From: Peptococcaceae bacterium
GTDB taxonomy: Bacteria; Bacillota; Peptococcia; DRI-13
Reading direction: 5' to 3'
DNA length: 42,676 nucleotides
NCBI GenBank assembly: GCA_020054815.1
Contig: JAIHAN010000004.1
Span: 1-42,676, forward strand
Shown: positions 34,641-41,565 of the stretch, piece by piece
Position numbering within the stretch: the stretch's first letter is position 1
How the letters are laid out: every line of letters starts with the position of its first letter
The notes under the pieces: generated by a model
What the model saw: only the letters and a program-made list of their open reading frames with translations
Database searches by the model: none
Told to the model about the DNA's origin: nothing
Translations under genes and position numbers: made by a program

Positions 34641-34880
34641 ATGGAAGATTGTTTCAAAAAGATTCTTGATGCCGTGGACATTGAAACTTATTTTGCCTGC
34701 AAAGACGAGGCGGAGGGAAGGGCCCTGGCTTTAAATCTCTTGGAGAAATTCGGCCTCAAGGACATTGACATTGTCTTTATCCAGTTTACAGGTCCGGGGG
34801 CAAGAGTAAGAGCCCGGGGATATGTTTACCGTCCGGGTGACCATTATGGATGGCTTGAAGGAGTGATGGCCAATGAATAA
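34641..34880 (+). CDS. 79-residue protein of unknown family in the mutase operon
   Basis: A small acidic, mixed alpha/beta protein: helix EDCFKKILDAVDIETYF, helix EAEGRALALNLLEKFG, strand DIDIVFIQFTGP, then an Arg-rich segment GARVRARGYVYRPGDHYGW. It is not similar to OraS, the small subunit of ornithine aminomutase, as I remember it. ATG at 34641 lies 7 bases after GGAGGA. It overlaps the mutase gene by 8 bases (34873-34880), which implies tight coupling and perhaps a subunit role. No motif assigns a function. Confidence 0.65.
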   Translation: MEDCFKKILDAVDIETYFACKDEAEGRALALNLLEKFGLKDIDIVFIQFTGPGARVRARGYVYRPGDHYGWLEGVMANE

Positions 34881-36687
34881 AGAGAGACCCATCTTGCTGG
34901 CACCCCTTGATCCGGTCCATGACATCGGTTTAAAGATTATGAAGCGAGCCATGGATGAGGCCGGCTACCAGACCATATTGCTACCTCCTGATTACCAGGC
35001 GGAAGAAATCATCAAAGTAGCCCTGGAAAATAATGTGGCTGCCATTCTGATCAGCCGTACCTTAGGCTATGGCGTTGCCGAACTTCTGGCCAGGTTTGCC
35101 GATTTAACAGAAGCTGCGGGTCTTAGGGAAAAGGTGAAATTGGCGATTGGGGGAATGTGTATCCGGCCCGAACTGGCCCAGGAGCTGGGCTATGATGCCG
35201 GTTTTGGTCCCGGCACCAAACCGGAAGAAGTGCTGGCTTTCCTGGAAGGTGTGGAATACCAGCCCGATTCAAACGCCAATACTAAAGAAAAAGTGGCCAT
35301 AGCCGATGGCTTCAGCTATACATATAAGAACAAGCGTATAGAAAAGCTTCTGGACGCAATCGTCGATGCCATCCTGGCCTGGGCGCAGCATAAAACATCA
35401 CCAGCCATTAAACGGGCACAAATCAGGGAGAAGCTTTTAAAATTGCCAGTAGGCGCCGATCGTTCCGTGTTGTTGCAGGAATATTTAAAATGGTGTGACC
35501 CTAAGGTAAAGGATTTTTACGAAAAAGGCACTATGCCTCCCAAAACCAGGCCGTTAACTTCCGAAGAATTAGCGCGCCTCGACAGTTACGTGTCTGAAAC
35601 CCAGAAGCGTATGACGGTACAGAAACTCCAGCACAGCAAAACCAAACCGGTAGTCTTTATCCAGTATGGTACCGGCTGTCCTTTTATGGATATTGCCCAT
35701 ATTAAAACAGGGGAAGCCTGGGGAGCCGACGGCGTTGTTCACTTTGATCCCTCCTGGGGAGCCCGTACAGAAGGTTTCCTGGAAGGCTACCTGACCCATG
35801 AGGAAGACGGTTCCATCATCACCCCGGAAAACCTTATGCGGATTAAAGGGTCTTTATGCGAGCATACCCTCTGGCAGGTGAGAGCTCACCGTGGGCTTAA
35901 TTCTCCTGAAACAGTCCTCCTGGCAGGGGCTATGGGAGCAGACCTCACCAAAATTAATATTGCTTATGGTTCTTTGGGGGCCGGTACCGACCCTGCTCGT
36001 TTAACCGTAGATGCCATCCAGGCTATACGCTACGCCGTTCAGTATAATTTGCCCTTTGATGTGGTCACTAATGAAGAATTGTGTGGTGTACCTGCCCATA
36101 AAGCCTTTGCCGGTATGTTAATTACAGCCCACCTGGGACGCCGTCTCGGGGGCAAACCTATCCTGCAGCCCCTTTTCTGTTACTCGCCGGAAGTCATGGT
36201 TTCTGGAGATATGAGTGATAACTATATCGACTTCAATGCTGCCAAGATTATGGCTCTGCGTAATATTGTGGATGCACCTATCTGGCCCGGCGCACCTATC
36301 GGCTTTTTGACCCAGACGGAAGACAGGGTACAATCCTCAGTAACCACAGCCCTGCACGGAGCCCTGGCCTCCTCCTTAGGTGTAGAAGCCATCTCTATTG
36401 CCTCCTCTGATGAGGCTTATTCCGGCGGCCCCATCTCGGCTCCTTCCCGGATTGATACTTTACGGGCCCTCAAAGAAGCTTTCCGTTTCTTTGGCCAGGC
36501 AGGTATCAAGCCTACGGAAAAAGCCGAAGTTTTAGCTGAGCGGATAGAAAAAGGCATTGAAGAAGTGTTAGAAAAAGTAGCAGCCAAAGGCGATTTTGTA
36601 GGTGCCTTATATGACGGTCTTTTGGGCAGTGTAGCCGAAGGGGCTTACCCGGGACGGGCCGGACGCGGTTCTCTCCTTGAGGAGTAA
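34873..36687 (+). CDS. B12-dependent mutase, fused KamE-like and KamD/OraE-like domains
   Basis: A 604-residue protein. The N-terminal cobalamin-binding Rossmann domain (1-125) has D13-x-x-H16-x-x-G19, the base-off His motif, and ELGYDAGFGPG (104-114), which I recall as near-identical in KamE of lysine 5,6-aminomutase. The C-terminal TIM barrel (about 220-600) resembles KamD: ARTEGFLEGYL near 297-307 and a closing ALYDGLLGSVAEG. In KamE the PLP Lys lies 11 residues after this His; here that residue is M27, with K21 and K24 nearby. Reaction type is inferred as adenosylcobalamin radical rearrangement; substrate unknown. The gene overlaps the upstream small gene. Confidence 0.75.
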   Translation: MNKERPILLAPLDPVHDIGLKIMKRAMDEAGYQTILLPPDYQAEEIIKVALENNVAAILISRTLGYGVAELLARFADLTEAAGLREKVKLAIGGMCIRPELAQELGYDAGFGPGTKPEEVLAFLEGVEYQPDSNANTKEKVAIADGFSYTYKNKRIEKLLDAIVDAILAWAQHKTSPAIKRAQIREKLLKLPVGADRSVLLQEYLKWCDPKVKDFYEKGTMPPKTRPLTSEELARLDSYVSETQKRMTVQKLQHSKTKPVVFIQYGTGCPFMDIAHIKTGEAWGADGVVHFDPSWGARTEGFLEGYLTHEEDGSIITPENLMRIKGSLCEHTLWQVRAHRGLNSPETVLLAGAMGADLTKINIAYGSLGAGTDPARLTVDAIQAIRYAVQYNLPFDVVTNEELCGVPAHKAFAGMLITAHLGRRLGGKPILQPLFCYSPEVMVSGDMSDNYIDFNAAKIMALRNIVDAPIWPGAPIGFLTQTEDRVQSSVTTALHGALASSLGVEAISIASSDEAYSGGPISAPSRIDTLRALKEAFRFFGQAGIKPTEKAEVLAERIEKGIEEVLEKVAAKGDFVGALYDGLLGSVAEGAYPGRAGRGSLLEE

Positions 36688-36697
36688 GTAGCCGACA

Positions 36698-36724
36698 AAA
36701 TCAGAAAGTTATACTTTCTGATTT
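36698..36724 (+). other. Perfect intercistronic hairpin before the PLP-enzyme gene
   Basis: AAATCAGAAAGT (36698-36709) and ACTTTCTGATTT (36713-36724), loop TAT. No proper T-run follows, so it may be an RNA processing or stability element that separates the PLP enzyme message from the mutase message. Confidence 0.65.
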
Positions 36725-36764
36725 AACATAAATCAAGATTACCAAATAAAAGGAGTTGTTTTTC

Positions 36765-38231
36765 ATGGCAAAATTTAAGTTCAAGTACCAAATGTACAAA
36801 CACCTGCAGGCCAACATTCCCAATATTTATGCGGAAGCGAAAAAGGCTGCAGACGAAATCGGTATCCCCGCCGAACTGAAAGGGAAGTTTGGTTTGACTG
36901 GAGCCATTTCCGGTTGTCCTGCTCCTCTCAGGGATGATATCCTCCACGCCGGTGAAGTAGAAGCGAAGAAAGTTGTTCCCCTGGCTACTTATGTAGAGGA
37001 AATGAGAGGCCTTGTAAAAGAGGTCTATGGCGACGACTATGATGTTGCACCTGTGAATACCTGTGAAGCCGGTCTCTGGGTAACCTTTGATACCCTCTTT
37101 ACACCTCCTGCTATGGGTCGTGGCGATAACTACAGAGCCCGTTACATAGCTCTCTACGAAAAGCACTTGCACCACCAGGGCGGCTACGGTCGTCCCTTCC
37201 CGCCCCGTTATAAGGATATATTAGCCGACAGGGGTTCCACAGCAGGTGAGTTAGGCTTCTACGGAAAGCGCCAAAACAACCTGGATACCATTATTGCTCC
37301 TTTAGCCGGTGCTAAGTACGATGTCCATGGTATCAAGTATCATCCCATTCCCCTTCTCACCGAAGTTGATCCTGTAGCTTCCAAAGCTAAATTAGAAGAA
37401 CTGGCTGAACGTCATGCCACTATGCTTACTGGTTTCACCAGCTTAGGCTATGAAACCCCTGGTTACGGTTACGGAGTAAAAGATGAAAACGGTACTCCCG
37501 TGCTGCAGAAAATGGTAGCAGAGGTTGCTCATAAGTACAACGTTCCTTATGTAATTGACAACGCCTGGGGCTTACCTTTCGTAGGCACTAACCCCGTGAA
37601 AAACGGCGCCGATGTCATCATCTACAGTATGGACAAAGCCACCGGTTCCCCTCTCTGCGGTCTGATCATCGGAAAAGAAGAGTTTATGGTACCCATCCGT
37701 CGCGCTATGGGTATGCATGGTGATCGTTACGGTACTACTGCTTCCTACGGTAAAGCTGCTTACGTTACCAATGACCCTGGTAAGGAAGCCCTGGTTGGTG
37801 CTCTGGCTGCTCTCCGTGTACTCAAAGATAAGCCTGAAGTTCTTACCAAGCCTGTTGACGATCTCTACAAGGTTGTTGTGGAAGAATTTGCCCAAATTGA
37901 TCCCCAGCTCAAAGAGGGTATCATCATCAGCAAGTCCTACAACTCCACTGCTGTGGAAGTTAACTATGAAGGAACCTGGAAGAATGGACGTATGGGTATT
38001 CCCATCTTCTCCATCGAAGATATGTATGCCGGCAGCAACATCTTCCAGACCGGTATGGCGCAGATGGGCGTTATTCCTACCATCGCTTATGACGCCAACA
38101 TCTATATCTCACCCGGCCTCGGTACTTGCGATGACAACGGCCAGCTCATCGAGGAAAGAGCCCGCTACGCCGTTAAGTCTCTCGTTAAACTCATCGAAAT
38201 TACCTGCAAATACGCCGGTATTCTGGAATAG
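36765..38231 (+). CDS. Fold-type-I PLP-dependent enzyme
   Basis: A 488-residue enzyme of the aspartate-aminotransferase fold. VIDNAWGLPF with D265 (pyridine-nitrogen partner) precedes SMDKATGSPLCGLIIG with K291 as likely PLP Schiff-base lysine. The N-terminal third (about 1-110) is unusual for aminotransferases, and the region after K291 keeps the small-domain layout. Overall it resembles the SepSecS/beta-eliminating-lyase side of the fold, but I recognise no named enzyme. ATG at 36765 follows AAAGGAG; codon use is biased toward highly expressed choices. It follows the B12 mutase and ends at a strong terminator. Confidence 0.75.
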   Translation: MAKFKFKYQMYKHLQANIPNIYAEAKKAADEIGIPAELKGKFGLTGAISGCPAPLRDDILHAGEVEAKKVVPLATYVEEMRGLVKEVYGDDYDVAPVNTCEAGLWVTFDTLFTPPAMGRGDNYRARYIALYEKHLHHQGGYGRPFPPRYKDILADRGSTAGELGFYGKRQNNLDTIIAPLAGAKYDVHGIKYHPIPLLTEVDPVASKAKLEELAERHATMLTGFTSLGYETPGYGYGVKDENGTPVLQKMVAEVAHKYNVPYVIDNAWGLPFVGTNPVKNGADVIIYSMDKATGSPLCGLIIGKEEFMVPIRRAMGMHGDRYGTTASYGKAAYVTNDPGKEALVGALAALRVLKDKPEVLTKPVDDLYKVVVEEFAQIDPQLKEGIIISKSYNSTAVEVNYEGTWKNGRMGIPIFSIEDMYAGSNIFQTGMAQMGVIPTIAYDANIYISPGLGTCDDNGQLIEERARYAVKSLVKLIEITCKYAGILE

Positions 38232-38262
38232 TAAAAAAGCCGCCTACGAGGCGGCTTTTTTA
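38232..38262 (+). terminator. Terminator of the mutase / PLP-enzyme operon
   Basis: AAAAAAGCCGCC (38233-38244) pairs with GGCGGCTTTTTT (38250-38261). Confidence 0.92.
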
Positions 38263-38263
38263 A

Positions 38264-38384
38264 GTTACTGGTTACTAGTTCCTAGTCATGCCTATTCTAG
38301 TTGCGTTATCTGATAGTGCCACCTATAGTGGCATCGATGTCTCGCTAGGTCGGAAATCGGACGTCGGTAAACGGAAAGTCGTAA
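38264..38384. repeat. Intergenic degenerate repeats
   Basis: Contains GTTACTGGTTACTAGTTCC-type words like those at 6321-6483, a TGCCAC-CTATA-GTGGCA inverted repeat, and several GTCGGA/CGGAAA words. Related words occur at 40310-40340. No gene. Confidence 0.5.
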
Positions 38385-39389
38385 TTAGTGTGTTCCGCCT
38401 CCTGTGTAGATTACCGCAGCAATAAATACAAGGTACAGGGAACCCACAGTTATCAGAGTGGTAGGTTTGATCTTACCCTGGCTGCGCAGGAGATAATAGA
38501 CGATGCCGGCAGCTGTCAGAGCCAGAACACCGCTGGTTAAAGCCAGGAAAGAAAGTTTCCAGGGAGTCAAGGCAATTCCCAGGGCGGGGACAATGGAGCT
38601 CTGAAAGACCATGGCTCCGGTGATGTTGCCCAGGGCCAGGGTATCTTTACCCTGCCGGATCCAGATGATACTGTTGAACTTCTCGGGAAGTTCTGTGGCT
38701 ATTGGTGCAATGATGATTGAAAGTATAAATGCTGGTATACCCCAAATGTCTGCAAGTTTGGTTAAAGCATCTACGAAAAGGTGGGCTCCGAAGACGATAC
38801 CGCCTAACGCTACGCCAGTCTGTAATAAAACAATGGTCATGGCGGGGTTCTCAGCTTTTTTCGCAAACATTAAGGGGTGGAGTTCTGATTCTCCCGTGGC
38901 TTCCCCGTCTTGAAGAGTGTGATATGCATAAAACGCATATGCCCCTACTAGAAATAGAGCTACAATGGTTCTGGGTAATCCCTTGGGAAGAAATGCAGCT
39001 CCCAGGGCTACGGCGTAGACGAGTATAAAGAAAGTTAGGTCCCGTCTCATGATACTTTCATCAACAAGCATATACTTACGTCTGGTACCCTGGTGTTTAT
39101 AGGCCAGCGCAGCAAATCCCGCAAGCCCCATGGCAATGGTTGATAACATAAAAGGTGCACCCAGGATGGCTCCGATACCTATGTGTGCCGCATCTTCGCC
39201 AGAGCCAAAGAGGATAGCAATAACAGGAATCATCGTTTCCGGGAGGGCAGTACCAACGGCAGCCAGCAGACTACCTACTGCTCCCTCTGATAGATTTAGT
39301 TTCTTGCCTAACCACTCGATTCCATTGGTGAATACTTCCGCAAAGAAAAGGATAACCGCTAAACTTACTAATAGAAGAATATAGACCAT
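38385..39389 (-). CDS. CaCA-family cation exchanger under manganese-riboswitch control
   Basis: A 334-residue protein with about ten or eleven transmembrane segments in two inverted repeats. The alpha-1 repeat is GSLLAAVGTALPETMIPVIA and alpha-2 is IIAPIATELPEKFNSI, with the paired Glu of calcium/cation antiporters. The family usually exports Ca2+ in exchange for H+ or Na+, but the yybP-ykoY leader upstream indicates Mn2+ control, so manganese efflux is the better guess. ATG at 39389 lies 7 bases after AGGAGG on the minus strand. It converges on the PLP enzyme operon. Confidence 0.85.
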   Translation of the reverse strand: MVYILLLVSLAVILFFAEVFTNGIEWLGKKLNLSEGAVGSLLAAVGTALPETMIPVIAILFGSGEDAAHIGIGAILGAPFMLSTIAMGLAGFAALAYKHQGTRRKYMLVDESIMRRDLTFFILVYAVALGAAFLPKGLPRTIVALFLVGAYAFYAYHTLQDGEATGESELHPLMFAKKAENPAMTIVLLQTGVALGGIVFGAHLFVDALTKLADIWGIPAFILSIIIAPIATELPEKFNSIIWIRQGKDTLALGNITGAMVFQSSIVPALGIALTPWKLSFLALTSGVLALTAAGIVYYLLRSQGKIKPTTLITVGSLYLVFIAAVIYTGGGTH

Positions 39390-39448
39390 TTCGTAACCTC
39401 CTTTAGTTTTAGTATGGAGAAAAAGTGGAAGAGTATTATTAGAAAGTA

Positions 39449-39581
39449 TAAAAAAGACCTTTATCTCTAAATCGTTTTAGAGATAAAGGTCTTGCTTTTG
39501 CCTCTGCATAGGTAAAGCCGGGTCATGGACCGTAATGACGACTTTACCAGCGGTTAACCCGCCAGCTACTCCCCTTTAAAG
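39449..39581 (-). promoter_or_regulatory. yybP-ykoY manganese riboswitch with terminator platform
   Basis: On the minus strand the leader reads AAAGGGGAGTAGC at its 5' end (about 39580), then CGTCATTACGG, and near its 3' end GCAAGACCTTT, the conserved blocks of the yybP-ykoY class. AAGACCTTTATCTCTAAA (39494-39477) is also the 5' arm of an 18-bp terminator stem with 39472-39455, followed by T6. Mn2+ binding would sequester that arm and allow transcription into the exchanger gene. Confidence 0.88.
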
Positions 39582-39752
39582 AGTAATTCAATTTTCTCAC
39601 ATACAATGTATGATAAATAAAATGTGCTAATAAGTCAAGATGAATTTTTACCATATGAATTTTTACCATATTGAATTTTTAACCATAATATTTTTGTCTT
39701 TGGGAATACTTAAATTATAGATAATCTGCCTCTTTTTAAGGAGAAATGGTAA
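39582..39752. other. AT-rich intergenic region with a short tandem repeat
   Basis: Divergent control region between the manganese leader and the 39753 gene. GAATTTTTACCATAT is repeated in tandem at about 39641-39672. No gene. Confidence 0.5.
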
Positions 39753-40244
39753 ATGGCCCCAGAGAACTTAATAAGACCAATCTTTTTTATTCTTCTTACC
39801 CTAAGTATGTTAATATTAGTGCCCAGGGAAAAAATTTTTGAACTTCTCCCTTTTGGTTTGGTTGCAGGGGTTTTTCTAGCCGCCGGTATCCAGGTCTTAG
39901 CTGTTCATGTCTTACGGCTGTGGGAGTTTAACTTCTTAATGCCGCCTGTGGATTTATTTGGTTTACCTACCTTTCTTATTCTTGCCTGGGGGGTAGGTGA
40001 AATCATCTTTGCTCATTTACTGCCAAAGAAGAGTTATCTCCGGGCTTTCCTTTTTATTCTGGCTTTTTCTTTTGGCAGTACACTGGTGGAGTGGTTTTTT
40101 CATAAGAAAAATCTGATCGTACTTCTTCGCTGGCATGAGGTCCTTACTTTTTTCCTGGCTGTTGGCCTACATGTTGTCTTAGGGTATTATTTAATACAGA
40201 AGGATAAATTGAAAAAAACAGTTTATATTCGTAGAAAACTATGA
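39753..40244 (+). CDS. Hypothetical membrane protein, CBO0543-like
   Basis: A 163-residue protein with five hydrophobic segments (about 7-24, 30-52, 66-84, 93-110 and 128-146) and a basic C-terminal tail. The arrangement resembles small Firmicute membrane proteins of the CBO0543 type, whose function is unknown. ATG at 39753 with AAGGAG about 9 bases upstream. It stands alone between the exchanger leader and rubrerythrin, with a terminator after it. Confidence 0.55.
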   Translation: MAPENLIRPIFFILLTLSMLILVPREKIFELLPFGLVAGVFLAAGIQVLAVHVLRLWEFNFLMPPVDLFGLPTFLILAWGVGEIIFAHLLPKKSYLRAFLFILAFSFGSTLVEWFFHKKNLIVLLRWHEVLTFFLAVGLHVVLGYYLIQKDKLKKTVYIRRKL

Positions 40245-40265
40245 AATTATTACCAGAGCATAAAT

Positions 40266-40303
40266 AAAAGCCAAAGCCTCTAAATTAAGGAGCCTTGGCT
40301 TTT
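40266..40303. terminator. Terminator between the membrane protein gene and rubrerythrin
   Basis: AAAAGCCAA...TTGGCTTTT with extended near-pairing, then T residues. It can act in both directions. Confidence 0.75.
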
Positions 40304-40340
40304 ATAATTGGGAAGTCGGATATCATAAGTCGGTAATGGA

Positions 40341-40829
40341 TTAATATTTAATGAATTTACTGCCGGAAACGCCGCAGATTTTACATTTTTCAGGAGCCTG
40401 ATCTACTTCAATATTGCCACAGACGGGGCATAAGTAGTAATCATGCTCAATGCCTTTGTCTAATTCCTGGAGAGCCTTATCATAGAGCTTAGCGTGGACT
40501 TTTTCCGCTTCGTTGGCTAAATGGAAGGTTCTAATGGCAGCCTGGTTGCCTTCTTTTTTGGCCTCTTCCAAAAACTCGGGGTACATGACTTCGAATTCGT
40601 AAGTTTCACCGCTTTTGGCTGCTTCCAGGTTTTCCCTGGTGCTTTTAACTTCTCCCAGCGTTTTCAAATGGCTTAAAGCATGGATGGTTTCAGCTTCTGC
40701 CGTAGCCCTAAATAATTTAGCGATACTCTTATGGCCTTCTTCTTCTGCTTTCTGGGCAAAGGCCAGGTACTTGCGGTTAGCTTGAGATTCTCCTGCAAAG
40801 GCTGCTTTCAGATTTTTTTCACTTGACAT
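40341..40829 (-). CDS. rbr: Rubrerythrin
   Basis: A 162-residue peroxide-reducing protein of anaerobes. The ferritin-like di-iron domain (1-120) has GESQANRKYLAF, TAEAETIHALSHL and ANEAEKVHAKLY, which supply the Glu/His ligands. The rubredoxin domain (about 130-162) has CPVCGN and CKICG with four Cys for iron. It reduces H2O2 to water with electrons from rubredoxin or NADH. The palindrome upstream (40856-40880) may be its operator. A peroxiredoxin fossil lies next to it. Confidence 0.95.
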   Translation of the reverse strand: MSSEKNLKAAFAGESQANRKYLAFAQKAEEEGHKSIAKLFRATAEAETIHALSHLKTLGEVKSTRENLEAAKSGETYEFEVMYPEFLEEAKKEGNQAAIRTFHLANEAEKVHAKLYDKALQELDKGIEHDYYLCPVCGNIEVDQAPEKCKICGVSGSKFIKY

Positions 40830-40855
40830 AAAGATAACCTCCTTGGTATATTTTA

Positions 40856-40880
40856 GTTATTAGTAATAATTATTAATAAC
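40856..40880. promoter_or_regulatory. Palindrome upstream of rubrerythrin, PerR/Fur-like operator candidate
   Basis: GTTATTA (40856-40862) and TAATAAC (40874-40880) flank GTAATAATTAT, giving an AT-rich inverted repeat close to PerR/Fur-type boxes. It lies just upstream of the rubrerythrin start. Confidence 0.5.
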
Positions 40881-40946
40881 ATAATAAACCATATTCAAAT
40901 TGCTGTCAAGGGATAAAAAGGATTCTTTTTCATCATAATAGAATGA

Positions 40947-41099
40947 AGTAGTTTTGATGTTCTGAAAGCAAACGGGACAAGCATTCAAAGGACGGTCTAT
41001 ATTGTAGACAAGGACGGATACATCCAATATGCCATGGAGGGTAACCCTGCCACCGAGGAGATTATCGGTGTCCTGGAGCGCTTACCCTATGTGAAATAA
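40947..41099 (+). pseudogene. C-terminal fossil of a peroxiredoxin (Bcp/AhpC-like)
   Basis: An open frame of 50 codons reads FDVLKANGTSIQRTVYIVDKD and then YIQYAMEGNP, ending in a helix and TAA at 41097-41099. These match the C-terminal third of a thiol peroxidase of the Bcp type. A stop codon lies just upstream in frame and the catalytic Cys part is gone. It keeps its own terminator, so it is a recent remnant. Confidence 0.75.
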
Positions 41100-41121
41100 C
41101 CTGCCCCCGGCAGGTTATTTT
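41095..41121 (+). terminator. Terminator of the peroxiredoxin fossil
   Basis: AATAACCTGCC (41095-41105) pairs with GGCAGGTTATT (41109-41119), then TTT. Confidence 0.8.
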
Positions 41122-41159
41122 ACTGTTCTCTACCAACTATCAACTATCAACTAACTTAA

Positions 41160-41402
41160 CTACAGGTCCATGTGATTAACCCTCACCCGGGGGAATTGCT
41201 TTAAATCGTCAATGAAGGATTGTATTTCTGTTTCGTCTCCTTCCACCACCAGGATGATAAGACCATTATCGGAGCAACCTTTGACATCGTGAACCCCCAA
41301 ACGTACTCTGATGAGGCAGCCGTTGCGGGTTAAAACCTCCTGGACATCAGGGGCGTCTTCTGTGCGTTTATCCAATACTAAAGAAATGACACTGCTTTTC
41401 AC
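41160..41402 (-). CDS. TM1266-like iron-only hydrogenase system regulator
   Basis: An 80-residue ACT/NikR-like fold protein. ISLVLDKRTEDAPDVQEVL, then IRVRLGVHD, NGLIILVVEGDE and a helix-strand end LKQFPRVRVNHM match the TM1266 family, found with iron-only hydrogenase maturation genes. It likely forms a small ligand-binding dimer. ATG at 41402 follows AGGAGG on the minus strand. No maturase (HydE/F/G) is visible beside it in this window. Confidence 0.7.
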   Translation of the reverse strand: MKSSVISLVLDKRTEDAPDVQEVLTRNGCLIRVRLGVHDVKGCSDNGLIILVVEGDETEIQSFIDDLKQFPRVRVNHMDL

Positions 41403-41565
41403 TGGATGACCTCCTTTGCTTTGGTTTCTAAAAAAAGTATACCATAATGTGGTAGGTGATATGCGTCCTTTTACACAGTTTACAACATTTCCATCATTTT
41501 GTTATCCCCTGTCCCCCAAAATATTGCTAAGATAAAAGGGAATATAAGATAAGGGGAATTAATGT

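Noticed and set aside
34873-36687. Ordinary glutamate mutase or methylmalonyl-CoA mutase
   Set aside because: The B12 domain matches KamE rather than GlmS or MutB, there is no separate GlmS-type subunit, and the barrel end resembles KamD.
38264-38384. CRISPR-like or tRNA-like structure in the repeat-rich intergenic stretch
   Set aside because: Repeats are short, irregular and not evenly spaced; no cloverleaf can be drawn.
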